From Acidovorax sp. MR-S7 (GTDB taxonomy: Bacteria > Pseudomonadota > Gammaproteobacteria > Burkholderiales > Burkholderiaceae_C): a stretch of DNA of 64,000 bases. The notes under the pieces were generated by a model that ran no database searches, had not been told where the DNA came from, and saw nothing but the letters and a program-made list of their open reading frames with translations. A program made the position numbers and the translations under genes. How positions within the stretch are numbered: the stretch's first letter is position 1; every line of letters begins with the position of its first letter. Below, piece by piece: positions 50,004 to 58,425 of the stretch. The stretch covers positions 1 to 64,000 of the forward strand of contig NZ_DF238937.1 in assembly GCF_000400995.2 (NCBI RefSeq), written 5' to 3'.

Positions 50004-50046
50004 GATAGCTGCTCGCGCTTGCCTGTCAAGCGCTGGAGGCCGAAAA
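50001..50046 (+). repeat. family A interspersed repeat, short form (copy A10)
   Basis: It contains ATAGCTGCTCGCGCTTGCCT then CAAGCGCTGGAGGCC and lies between convergent gltD and the NHL-repeat gene, abutting the gltD terminator. Confidence 0.8.
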
Positions 50047-50050
50047 CACC

Positions 50051-51820
50051 TCAACCCCTGCGCCGCAGCCCCAGCAGCGCCGCCAGGGCCGACAGCAGCG
50101 CCACGCCCCACGCCGACAGCGCGGGAACGGCCTGCACCGCGCCGCCGGGGCCTGGCGCGGGCGGCAGGGCGGCAAGGGGCAGCATGGCGTGGGGGTCTTC
50201 GATGGTGCTGGCGTCGTTCGGGGCGCTGTCGCCGATGCCGTCGTTCGACACGGTGTAGTACACCGTGTCGCCGTGGACCGTGCCCCAGCGGAACCACTCT
50301 GGCTGGCCGCCCGCCATGCGCGGGCCGTACTTCCATGGGTACAGGCCGGCCAGGCTGCCCGGCGGGTAGTCGATGCGCACGGTGATGTGGCTGCCTGCAT
50401 TGCAGTCCTCGGCCTTGAAGCGCAGCACGCCCAGCGGCGCGCTGGCGGGCGCGCCGGGCGGCGTGGCGGTGAATTCCAGGCCGCGCACGGTGCTGCAGGT
50501 GCTGGCCGGAGATTTGCCGATGCTGACGCGGGCCTGGGCGGCGCCGGTGCCGTCCAGGTCCACGTCGGCCTCGGTCAGCGGCGTGGGCGTCGGGTAGCCG
50601 GCCGACCAGGCGGCCGGGCTCACGTCGGCGCCGTTGCGTGCCAGCACGCGAAATCCATAGTGGGAGCCGCCCGCCAGCCCGTCGATGGTGCAGTGCCGCT
50701 CGCCCGCCGGTGCATGGCACAGCAGGCCAGGGGTGCTGCCACCGGTGTAGGCGGCGGCGGTGAAGCCGGTGGCCTTGTCGCCGTCGTGCTCCCACGCGAC
50801 GATGGCGCGGTCGTTGAGGATCGTGGCCTGCACCTGCGTGGGCGCGGCGGGCGGGTCGAAGGTGATCCGGCGCACGCGGTGGCCGGTGTTCTCGGCCACG
50901 TAGAGCGTGTGGTCGCCCACGGCCAGCAGGCCGTTGGGGTCGGACACGATGGCCGCCGTGGCGGGGCCGCCGTCGCCCACGGGCGTGCCTGGAGTGCTGA
51001 GCGCATCGCCCGTGCCCGCGATGGTCTCGATCAGCCCCAGGCCGTCGATGCGCCGCACGCGGTGGTTGCCCAGGTCGGCGATGTAGAGGTTGCCCACGCT
51101 GTCGGCGACGACGTCGGCGGGCTCGTTCAGCTGGGCCTCGGCGGCCGGGCCGCCGTCGCCGCCGAAGCCCTGCGTGCCATCGCCCGCGATGAGAGAGGGG
51201 CTGGTGAGCCCTCCGGGGCCGGGGATTTGCGACTTCCATGCCTTGTGGCCCCCTCGCTCGGCGATGTACAGGTAGTCGGGAAGGCCTGCCATGAAGGAGA
51301 TACCTGACAACTCATCCATGTTCAGGTATTCGGGGCGTGTTTCGTTGGTCAAATTGATGATGCCCATGCGGCCGCCGGACACGCTGTAGAGATGGGTGTT
51401 GCCAGGCGACAGCGCCAGCCCCGAGGCATCGCGCGAGGTGGCGGCCAACAGATATACCGGAGCGGCAGGGTCGGACAGGTTGAAGCGCAGCACCCTCCTC
51501 TCGTAGCCGGTGGCCACGTAGACCTTGTCGCCACCCACGGCGAGGCCCTCCACCAGGTTGAGCCCGCTGACCACGGTGGTGATGCTGCCGTCGGCATCGA
51601 GCCGGCGCACGCGGCCGTTGGTGGAATCGGCGATGTACACGCGCCCCTGCTCGTCCGCCGCCAGCCGGGTGATGTAGCCCAGGGCCGACGCGGTGGCCGG
51701 GCCGTCGGTGCCGGCGCCCTCCATTCCCGTGCCCGCCACGGTGGCGATGGTGCCTGCCTGCGCCCAGGGCGCCAGCGCGCAGGCCAGCAGGGCTGCGCGG
51801 AAAGTGTCGGTGTGCTTCAT
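50051..51820 (-). CDS. NHL-repeat secreted protein with IPTL-CTERM-like sorting tail
   Basis: From ATG 51820 (AGGAG four bases before it) the protein has 589 residues. A signal peptide (cleavage near WAQAG) is followed by NHL-type beta-propeller repeats (about 20-350, for example PADVVADSVGNLYIADLGNHRVRRI), a fibronectin-III-like region (about 275-370) and a domain with YPPGSLAGLYPWKYGP resembling the choice-of-anchor U module. The C-terminus VPALSAWGVALLSALAALLG ending in Arg residues matches the IPTL-CTERM pattern: short motif, helix, basic tail. It is probably exported and anchored or processed at the surface. Ligand unknown. Confidence 0.82.
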   Translation of the reverse strand: MKHTDTFRAALLACALAPWAQAGTIATVAGTGMEGAGTDGPATASALGYITRLAADEQGRVYIADSTNGRVRRLDADGSITTVVSGLNLVEGLAVGGDKVYVATGYERRVLRFNLSDPAAPVYLLAATSRDASGLALSPGNTHLYSVSGGRMGIINLTNETRPEYLNMDELSGISFMAGLPDYLYIAERGGHKAWKSQIPGPGGLTSPSLIAGDGTQGFGGDGGPAAEAQLNEPADVVADSVGNLYIADLGNHRVRRIDGLGLIETIAGTGDALSTPGTPVGDGGPATAAIVSDPNGLLAVGDHTLYVAENTGHRVRRITFDPPAAPTQVQATILNDRAIVAWEHDGDKATGFTAAAYTGGSTPGLLCHAPAGERHCTIDGLAGGSHYGFRVLARNGADVSPAAWSAGYPTPTPLTEADVDLDGTGAAQARVSIGKSPASTCSTVRGLEFTATPPGAPASAPLGVLRFKAEDCNAGSHITVRIDYPPGSLAGLYPWKYGPRMAGGQPEWFRWGTVHGDTVYYTVSNDGIGDSAPNDASTIEDPHAMLPLAALPPAPGPGGAVQAVPALSAWGVALLSALAALLGLRRRG

Positions 51821-51830
51821 CTTGCTCCTG

Positions 51831-51895
51831 GGGTGATAGCGGCTCGCGCTTTTCCGGCGAGCGTTGCAGGCCGATTCTTTCTTGAACCCCGGCAC
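51831..51895 (+). repeat. family A interspersed repeat, short divergent form (copy A11)
   Basis: It contains GATAGCGGCTCGCGCTTTTC, GAGCGTTGCAGGCCGATTC and TTGAAC, the most diverged copy. It lies in the divergent region between the NHL gene start and the response-regulator gene, directly next to the NHL gene ribosome-binding site. Confidence 0.65.
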
Positions 51896-51952
51896 GCGCG
51901 CATCCCGTAAATGCGTGATGGCGGTGCGCACTCCGTGCGCCACAATCGCGCG

Positions 51953-52633
51953 ATGTCCGCCCTGCCGCTGCCCGTCCTGATGGTCGATGACGACCCGCCC
52001 ATGCTGGCTCGGCTGGCCGAAGTGCTGGGCTCCATCGGCATCGCGCCGGACCGGCTGCGGCAGGCCGATTCGGTGGCGCGGGGGCGGGAGCTGGCGCAGG
52101 GCGAGGCGCCGCTGGCAATGGCCCTCGTCGATCTGGGGCTGCCCGACGGCAGCGGCCTCGACCTGATCGCCTGGCTGCGCGAGCGTGCCGAGGCGCTGCC
52201 CATCCTGGTGATCTCGGCCTGGAGCACCGAGGAGATGCTGATGGGCGCGCTGCGCGCGGGCGCCAACGGCTACGTGCTCAAGGAGCGCGAGGACGTGGAG
52301 ATCGCCCTGTCGGTCAAGAACGTGCTCAAGGGCGGCGCGCCCATCGACCCCTTCATCGCCCGGCGCATCCTGGACCTGGCGGGCCGCCCGCACGCACGGG
52401 CGCCCGGCCCCGATCCCGCGCTGCCCAACGCGCTGAACGACGCCCTGACCGACCGCGAGCGGCAGATCCTCGACCACGTGGCCGCGGGCATGAGCAACCG
52501 CGAGATGGCCGAATGCCTGAACCTTTCCCGATGGACCATCGATTCGCACATCCGGCACATCTACGACAAGCGGGCCGTCAGCTCGCGCACGCAGGCGGTG
52601 CGCCGCGCGCGCGAGCATGGCTTGCTGCGCTGA
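51953..52633 (+). CDS. LuxR/NarL-type response regulator
   Basis: The 226-residue regulator has a receiver domain (VLMVDDDPPM, phospho-acceptor Asp in ALVDLGLPDGSGL near 62) and a C-terminal LuxR helix-turn-helix (LTDRERQILDHVAAGMSNREMAECLNLS). ATG 51953 begins the homologous part. The sensor kinase gene overlaps its 3' end by about 100 bases in another frame, so the two are a coupled two-component pair. Confidence 0.93.
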   Translation: MSALPLPVLMVDDDPPMLARLAEVLGSIGIAPDRLRQADSVARGRELAQGEAPLAMALVDLGLPDGSGLDLIAWLRERAEALPILVISAWSTEEMLMGALRAGANGYVLKEREDVEIALSVKNVLKGGAPIDPFIARRILDLAGRPHARAPGPDPALPNALNDALTDRERQILDHVAAGMSNREMAECLNLSRWTIDSHIRHIYDKRAVSSRTQAVRRAREHGLLR

Positions 52634-54465
52634 TCCTGCTGCTGGCCTGCCTGGCCCCGCGCGCGCAAGCGGACACGCCAACGGCCTGGCTGGGCACGGT
52701 GGAGGCCGCGCCCTCGGGCTGGCTGGACGAGCGGCCGCCCGCATCCGGCTGGCAGCCCGTGCAGGTGCCCAGCGACTGGAGCGCGCACTGGCCCGGCCAC
52801 AACGGCGTGGTGTGGTACCGGCTGCGCTGGGACATCGCCGGCGCGCCGCAGACGCTGGGGCTGTACGTGCACTACGTCATGTCGGCCGGCGTCATCTCGG
52901 TCAACGGGGTGGAGCTGGAGCGCGACGAAAGCCTGGTGGAACCGCTCTCGCGCACCTGGAACCGGCCGCGCTTCCTGCTGCTGCCCGCGCCGCTACTGCA
53001 CACCGGCCGCAACGAGCTGCTGATCCGCGTCAGCGGCTACGCCGCCTACCAGCCCGCGCTGGGACCGGTGGAGATCGGCGAACCCGGGCCGCTGCGCGCC
53101 GCCCAGCGTGCGAGCCAGCTGGCACGGGAGGACATGAACTGGCTGCACCTGGGCATCGGCGCCACGCTGGGCTGCTTCTTCCTCGCGCTGTGGCTGATGC
53201 GCCGGCAAGAGTCCGCCTATGGCTGGTATGCCGCGCGGCAGGCCGCGTGGGTGGGCTTCACGGTGAACTTCGTCAACACCAGCACCTGGCCCTTCCCGCA
53301 CACCGATGCCTACGCCGCCGCCACCACGGCGGCCTACGTGCTCTACCACGGTTGCGGCGCCATGTTCGTGCTGCGCTTCATGGGCCGGCGCTGGCCGCGC
53401 CGCGAGGCCGTGCTGTGGCTGCTGCTCTCCGGCGCCTGCGCGGCGGTGCTGCTCGCACCCCATGAGTACATGAAGGCCGTGCGCCACACGCTCGCCTGGG
53501 CATCGTCGGCGCTGGTCGTCGCCACGGCGGTCGTGTTCCTGTTCCTGGCCTGGCGCGGCAGCCTGGCGCAGCGCCTGCTGTCGGCCGCCATGGCCGCCAA
53601 TGCGCTGGCGACGGTGCATGACCTGCTGGTGTTCTCGGACCTCATCGACAGCAACTTCTACCTCGCGTCCTATACCGCCTGGCCCACCACCATCGGCATG
53701 GCGCTCACGCTGGCCTGGACGTTCGTCGCCAACACCCGGCGCATCGAGCGCTTCAACGACGAGATGCACCACAGCGTCGCCGCTGCCCGCGCCGAGCTGA
53801 AGGCCTCGCTTGCCCGCCAGCACGCGCTGGAACTGCTGCACGCGCGGCTGGGTGAGCGTGTCAACCTCGCGCACGACCTGCACGACGGCCTGGGCGGCAT
53901 GCTGATCGGCAACATCAACACCCTCGAACGCACCCGCGCCCCGCTGCCGCCGCAGCAGGTGCTGGACATGCTGCGCACCATGCGCGACGACCTGCGGCTC
54001 ATCATCGACACCGCTTCGGCGCAGCACCACGGCGAGCTGTCGCTGGCCGACCTGCTCGCGCCGCTGCGCTACCGCATGAGCCAGTTGTTCGAGTTGCACG
54101 GCATCGAGGCGCACTGGCGGGTTTCCGGCCTGGACGAGGTGCAGCTGGACGCAACCCAGAGCCTGGACGTGCTGCGTGTTCTGCAGGAGGCGCTGACCAA
54201 CGTTTTCAAGCACAGCCGCGCCACGCGCGTGGATGTGGCCCTGGTCCGCGAAGAGGGCGGGCACCTGCGGCTGGAAGTCCACGACAACGGCGTGGGCCTG
54301 GAGTCCAGCGCAGCGGGCGCGCCGCCTCCGCCCGGCGGCACCGGCCTGCGCAGCATGCAGGTCCGCGCCCAGCGCCTGGGCGCACGGCTGGCCGTGGATT
54401 CGCGGGGCAGCTCGACCACGGTGGCGCTGCACATGCCCTTGCGGGGGTTGCGTGGCACTTCATAA
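52531..54465 (+). CDS. NarL-type sensor histidine kinase with 7TM sensor region
   Basis: From ATG 52531 the protein has 644 residues (ATG 52513 is an alternative). Order: signal-like helix (AWLAALILLLACLAPRAQA); a periplasmic jelly-roll-like domain (about 50-185, with WYRLRWDIAG and NELLIRVSGY); about seven membrane helices (about 195-400) resembling 7TMR-DISM receptors; the HisKA_3 dimerisation helix with the phospho-His in AHDLHDGLGG; and a HATPase domain with QEALTNVFKHS, DNGVGLES and GGTGLRSMQ. No in-frame ATG, GTG or TTG lies between 52534 and the end of the signal peptide, so a long overlap with the regulator is needed unless a rare CTG is used. Confidence 0.88.
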   Translation: MDHRFAHPAHLRQAGRQLAHAGGAPRARAWLAALILLLACLAPRAQADTPTAWLGTVEAAPSGWLDERPPASGWQPVQVPSDWSAHWPGHNGVVWYRLRWDIAGAPQTLGLYVHYVMSAGVISVNGVELERDESLVEPLSRTWNRPRFLLLPAPLLHTGRNELLIRVSGYAAYQPALGPVEIGEPGPLRAAQRASQLAREDMNWLHLGIGATLGCFFLALWLMRRQESAYGWYAARQAAWVGFTVNFVNTSTWPFPHTDAYAAATTAAYVLYHGCGAMFVLRFMGRRWPRREAVLWLLLSGACAAVLLAPHEYMKAVRHTLAWASSALVVATAVVFLFLAWRGSLAQRLLSAAMAANALATVHDLLVFSDLIDSNFYLASYTAWPTTIGMALTLAWTFVANTRRIERFNDEMHHSVAAARAELKASLARQHALELLHARLGERVNLAHDLHDGLGGMLIGNINTLERTRAPLPPQQVLDMLRTMRDDLRLIIDTASAQHHGELSLADLLAPLRYRMSQLFELHGIEAHWRVSGLDEVQLDATQSLDVLRVLQEALTNVFKHSRATRVDVALVREEGGHLRLEVHDNGVGLESSAAGAPPPPGGTGLRSMQVRAQRLGARLAVDSRGSSTTVALHMPLRGLRGTS

Positions 54466-54524
54466 TTGATAGCTGCTTGCGCTTGCTGGGACGGCGCTGG
54501 AGGCCGATTTGGCTTGAAACCAGA
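54462..54524 (+). repeat. family A interspersed repeat, short form (copy A12)
   Basis: It contains ATAGCTGCTTGCGCTTGCTG, GGCGCTGGAGGCCGATTTGG and CTTGAAACC, close to the consensus. It lies between the sensor kinase and the amino-acid binding-protein genes, on the same strand. Confidence 0.82.
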
Positions 54525-54587
54525 GAATGCGTCCGCATCGGTGGGAAAATCCAGGGTTTTTCCTAACCTTTCGAGAACCGCATCGCC

Positions 54588-55391
54588 ATGAAGAAGATCG
54601 CCGCCGTTGCCCTGCTGTCCCTGGGCGCCCTGCTGGCTGCCTGCTCCAAGCAGGAGAGCGCCCCCGCCGCCGCCGAGCCCGCACCCGCACCGGTCGCGGC
54701 TGTGACCAAGATCGTGGTCGGCCTGGACGACAACTTCCCGCCCATGGGCTTCCGCGACGAGAAGAACGAGCTGGTGGGCTTCGACATCGACATGGCCAAG
54801 GAAGCCGCCAAGCGCCTGGGCCTGGAGGTCGAATTCAAGCCCATCGACTGGAGCGCCAAGGAAGCCGAGCTGTCGGGCAAGCGCGTGGACGCGCTGTGGA
54901 ACGGCCTGACCATCACCGAGGAGCGCAAGCAGAACATCGCCTTCACCGCGCCCTACATGGAGAACCACCAGATCATCGTGGTGCCCGCCAATTCCCCGAT
55001 CAAGACCAAGGCCGACCTGGCCGGCAAGGTCGTCGGCGCGCAGGAAGGCTCCAGCGCCGTGGACGCGATCAAGAAGGAAGAAGCCGTCTTCAAGTCGTTC
55101 AAGGAACTCAAGACCTTCGGCGACAACGTGACCGCGCTGATGGACTTGACCACCGGCCGCCTGGAGGCCGTGGTGGTCGACGAGGTGGTGGGCCGCTACT
55201 ACGTGGCCAAGAAGCCTGGAGACTATGCCGTGCTCGATGACAACTTCGGCACCGAGGAATACGGCGTGGGCCTGCGCAAGGACGACACCGATCTGCACGG
55301 CAAGATCGACAAGGCGCTGGCCGACATGAAGCAGGATGGCGCTGCCGCCAAGATCGCCGAGCAGTGGTTCGGCAAGAACATCATCAAATAA
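54588..55391 (+). CDS. amino-acid ABC transporter substrate-binding lipoprotein
   Basis: This 267-residue polar-amino-acid binding protein (SBP_bac_3) has lipobox LAAC (Cys19) and an Ala/Pro-rich linker, then VVGLDDNFPPMGFRDEKNELVGFDIDMAKEAAKR and the ligand-contact TITEERKQNIAFTAPY. The permease and ATPase genes follow, separated by a family B repeat. The ligand is a polar amino acid, perhaps cystine or glutamine, not decidable here. Confidence 0.92.
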   Translation: MKKIAAVALLSLGALLAACSKQESAPAAAEPAPAPVAAVTKIVVGLDDNFPPMGFRDEKNELVGFDIDMAKEAAKRLGLEVEFKPIDWSAKEAELSGKRVDALWNGLTITEERKQNIAFTAPYMENHQIIVVPANSPIKTKADLAGKVVGAQEGSSAVDAIKKEEAVFKSFKELKTFGDNVTALMDLTTGRLEAVVVDEVVGRYYVAKKPGDYAVLDDNFGTEEYGVGLRKDDTDLHGKIDKALADMKQDGAAAKIAEQWFGKNIIK

Positions 55392-55392
55392 A

Positions 55393-55558
55393 TAGCGCAC
55401 AACCCCCTGTGTCGCTTCGCTCCTTCCCCCTTCTCTCGAATTGCTGCGCAATTCGGGAAGGGGGACGCCGCCAGCGCGGCGGGGCGGCCCTTGCGCGGCG
55501 TCCGCTGGCCTGGGGCGCGCCAGTGGCAACGGCCGTGAGCCGTGCCAAACACTGAATG
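55393..55558 (+). repeat. family B intra-operon structured repeat (copy B2)
   Basis: It is closely similar to 13022-13195. It has TTCCCCCTTCTC with GGGAAGGGGGACG and an inner perfect GAATTGC/GCAATTC hairpin, then CAGCGCGGCGGGGCGGCCCT. It lies between the binding-protein and permease genes of one ABC operon, like the REP element between malE and malF in E. coli. Confidence 0.82.
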
Positions 55559-55572
55559 GTCGCAGCCACACG

Positions 55573-56226
55573 ATGGACTACGTACTCTCCCTCCTGGGGC
55601 CGCTGGCGCAGGGCGCCACGGTCACGCTGAAGCTGTTCTTCATCACGCTGTTGCTGGCCGTGCCCCTGGGCCTTGTGCTGGCGCTGGCGCGGCTGTCGCG
55701 CTGGCGGCCGCTGTCGGTGGCGGTGAACGGCTACATCTGGCTCATGCGCGGCACGCCGCTCATGCTGCAGATGCTGTTCATCTACTTCGCGCTGCCCTTC
55801 GTGCCCGTGGTGGGCGTGCGCCTGCCGGACTTTCCGGCGGCGGTGGCGGCGTTCGCGCTGAACTACGCGGCCTACTTCGCCGAGATCTTCCGCGCGGGCA
55901 TCCAGTCCGTCGATCGCGGCCAGTACGAGGCCGCCAAGGTGCTGGGCATGAGCTACGGCCAGACCATGCGCCGCATCGTGCTGCCGCAGATGGTGCGAAG
56001 CATCCTGCCGCCGATGAGCAACGAGACGATCACGCTGGTCAAGGACACGTCGCTGATCTACGTGCTGGCGCTCAACGACCTGCTGCGCGCCGCACGCGGC
56101 ATCGTGCAGCGCGACTTCACCACCACGCCCTTCATCGTGGCCGCGGCCTTCTATCTGCTGATGACGCTGCTGCTCACCTGGGGCTTCCAGCGGCTGGAGA
56201 AACGCTATGCCAAATACGATGAGTGA
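55573..56226 (+). CDS. amino-acid ABC transporter permease
   Basis: The 217-residue membrane protein of the HisM/GlnP type has five predicted helices, TVTLKLFFITLLLAVPLGLVL, and the coupling-helix EAA loop EAAKVLGMSYGQTMRRIVLPQ. ATG 55573 follows the repeat; the frame is open through the repeat from 55441 but that part is not permease-like. It overlaps the ATPase gene by 8 bases. Confidence 0.94.
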   Translation: MDYVLSLLGPLAQGATVTLKLFFITLLLAVPLGLVLALARLSRWRPLSVAVNGYIWLMRGTPLMLQMLFIYFALPFVPVVGVRLPDFPAAVAAFALNYAAYFAEIFRAGIQSVDRGQYEAAKVLGMSYGQTMRRIVLPQMVRSILPPMSNETITLVKDTSLIYVLALNDLLRAARGIVQRDFTTTPFIVAAAFYLLMTLLLTWGFQRLEKRYAKYDE

Positions 56227-56986
56227 GGCGCCCATGATCGACGCGCGCGACGTGCGCAAGCGCTTCGGCCACAACGAAGTGCTGCGCGGCGTGTCGCTGC
56301 GGGTAGCGAGGGGCGAGGTCGTGGCGGTCATCGGCCCCTCGGGCTCGGGCAAGAGCACCTTCCTGCGCTGCCTGAACCACCTGGAGACCATCGACAGCGG
56401 CCACGTCGCCATCGAGGGCCAGACGCTCGCCACCACCGACGCGCAGGGCCGCTGCGCCTACGTGCCAGATGCCGAGCTGCGCCGCATCTGCGCCAAGACC
56501 GGCATGGTGTTCCAGCACTTCAACCTGTTCCCGCACCTCACGGTGCTGCAGAACCTCATCGAGGCGCCGATGGTGGTGCAAGGCGTGCCGCGCGCCGAGG
56601 CCGTCGCCCGCGCGGAAACGCTGCTGGACAAGGTGGGCCTGGCCGCCAAACGCAACAACTACCCCTCGCGCCTCTCGGGCGGGCAGAAGCAGCGCGTGGC
56701 CATCGCGCGGGCGCTGTGCATGCAGCCCGACATCATGCTGTTCGACGAGCCCACCTCCGCGCTCGACCCCGAGCTGACCGGCGAGGTGCTGCGTACCATG
56801 CGCGAGCTGGCCGAGGAGCGCATGACCATGCTGGTCGTCACGCACGAGATGGGCTTCGCGCGCGAAGTGGCGCACACCGTGGCCTTCATGGACCAGGGCG
56901 AGCTGATCGCGGCGCGGCCCGCGCGCGAGTTCTTCGCCGATCCAGGGCACGAGCGCGCGCGGGCGTTCCTCGAACACATGCTCTGA
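56219..56986 (+). CDS. amino-acid ABC transporter ATP-binding protein
   Basis: This 255-residue ATPase has Walker A GPSGSGKST, Q-loop VFQHFNLF, signature LSGGQKQRVAIARAL, Walker B IMLFDEPTSALD and the H-loop VTHEMGF. ATG 56219 is preferred; ATG 56207 and 56234 are possible. It completes the importer with the preceding lipoprotein and permease. Confidence 0.94.
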   Translation: MSEAPMIDARDVRKRFGHNEVLRGVSLRVARGEVVAVIGPSGSGKSTFLRCLNHLETIDSGHVAIEGQTLATTDAQGRCAYVPDAELRRICAKTGMVFQHFNLFPHLTVLQNLIEAPMVVQGVPRAEAVARAETLLDKVGLAAKRNNYPSRLSGGQKQRVAIARALCMQPDIMLFDEPTSALDPELTGEVLRTMRELAEERMTMLVVTHEMGFAREVAHTVAFMDQGELIAARPAREFFADPGHERARAFLEHML

Positions 56987-56993
56987 CGCGACA

Positions 56994-58325
56994 ATGGCGC
57001 ATTCCTCACCGCCTGCGCCCATGACCCTCGCACCGCTCCCCACGCAGCACGCCCAGCGCGTGCTGCTGCACAACGAAGTCCATGCCCGCCCGCCCGAGGC
57101 GCTGGCCGCGCCGCTGGCGATCACGCACATCGTGATGCTGGCCGACGCGGCCGGGCGCGATGCCAGCCGCGCCCACCTGGCCACGCTGCTGCGCAACCAC
57201 CACCTGGCCCCGCCCGATGCGCACACCACGCACCTGCGCGTGGACCTGGGGGCGTTCCGCATCCGCTGGGAGCTGCACACCGAATTCGTCTCCTGGACCT
57301 TCATGGCCGTGCCGGCCGGCGCCGCCGTGCCCGAGAACGGGCGGGCGCCCGCGGCCGCGCTGGAGTCCGTGCCGCGCGACTGGCTGGCGGGGCTGCCGGG
57401 CGAGTGCCTGTGCGCGCTGCACCTGTGGGTGGCCGCCGCGCGGGAGGTGGATACGGGGCCCGCGTTGCGGGGCTGGCTGCGCGAGGAATCGCTCGTCGCC
57501 TGCGCCGTCGCGGGCGGGCAGGGCGAGGTGTACACCGACTTCGCCATCCACGCCGACGGCTTCTCGCGCATGCTGCTGGTGGCCGGATCGCTCTCGCCCC
57601 AGCGCCTGGGGCGGCTGGTGCAGCAGCTGCTTGAGATCGAGACCTACCGCATGGCGGCGCTGCTGGGCCTGCCCGCCGCGCGCGATGCCGGCGCGGCCCT
57701 CGCCAGCGCCGAGCGCGAGCTGGCGGAGCTGGCCGAGGCCATCCGCAGCTCCCGCCGCGACGCGGAGCCCGCGCTGCTCGACCGCCTCACGCGGCTGGCG
57801 GGGCAGGTGGAGGGGCAGTACGCGGCCACGCACTCGCGCTTCTCGGCCAGCAGCGCGTATTTCGAGCTGGTGGACCGGCGCATCCAGGACATCGGCGAAT
57901 CGCGGCTCGCGGGCCTGCAGACCATCGGAGAATTCATGGAGCGGCGCCTGAGCCCCGCGCGCAGCACCTGCGCCTGGGCCGCGCGGCGGCAGAACGCGCT
58001 CTCCGAGCGCGTTTCTCGCATGAGCAACCTGCTGCGCACGCGCGTGGAGATCGAGCAGCAGCAGAACAACCAGGCCCTGCTGGCCGCGATGAACCGGCGC
58101 GGCGACCTGCAGCTCAAGCTGCAGTCCACGGTGGAGGGGCTTTCGGTGGCGGCCATCACCTATTACATCGTCGGCCTGGTGAGCTACCTGGCCAAGGGGG
58201 CGCAGAAGCTGGGCTGGCCCTTCTCGCCCGAGAGCACGGCGGCGGTGGCCATCCCGCTGGTGGCCGGGGGCGTGTGGTGGTCGCTGCGGCGGCTGCACCA
58301 CCGCATGTTCGGCGAGGCGCACTGA
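56994..58325 (+). CDS. DUF3422 family membrane-associated protein
   Basis: This 443-residue protein has the DUF3422 start LLHNEVHARPPEAL, LRVDLGAFRIRWELHTEF, a long helical, coiled-coil-rich middle (about 240-370) and two C-terminal hydrophobic segments (AAITYYIVGLVSYLA and AVAIPLVAGGVWW). It resembles a cytoplasmic domain tethered by a C-terminal hairpin. ATG 57021 (MTLAPL) is an alternative start. Function unknown. It starts seven bases after the ABC ATPase gene. Confidence 0.85.
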   Translation: MAHSSPPAPMTLAPLPTQHAQRVLLHNEVHARPPEALAAPLAITHIVMLADAAGRDASRAHLATLLRNHHLAPPDAHTTHLRVDLGAFRIRWELHTEFVSWTFMAVPAGAAVPENGRAPAAALESVPRDWLAGLPGECLCALHLWVAAAREVDTGPALRGWLREESLVACAVAGGQGEVYTDFAIHADGFSRMLLVAGSLSPQRLGRLVQQLLEIETYRMAALLGLPAARDAGAALASAERELAELAEAIRSSRRDAEPALLDRLTRLAGQVEGQYAATHSRFSASSAYFELVDRRIQDIGESRLAGLQTIGEFMERRLSPARSTCAWAARRQNALSERVSRMSNLLRTRVEIEQQQNNQALLAAMNRRGDLQLKLQSTVEGLSVAAITYYIVGLVSYLAKGAQKLGWPFSPESTAAVAIPLVAGGVWWSLRRLHHRMFGEAH

Positions 58326-58424
58326 TAAAAAAGTGAGCTGGTTGCGCTTGTCTGCTCTGGATTTTCATGTGAAAACATACGGAAACCCTTGTAGGACAAG
58401 CGCAACCAGCTCCTTTTTTTGAAA
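58326..58424. repeat. family A repeat, inverted REPIN-like form with perfect arms (copy A13)
   Basis: GAGCTGGTTGCGCTTGTC (58335-58352) is exactly complementary to 58395-58412. An inner TTTTCA/TGAAAA hairpin lies between, and C plus T7 follows on the plus strand, with A6 before the left arm (T6 on the minus strand). It lies between convergent DUF3422 and speE genes and is a good bidirectional terminator candidate. Confidence 0.92.
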
Positions 58425-58425
58425 A

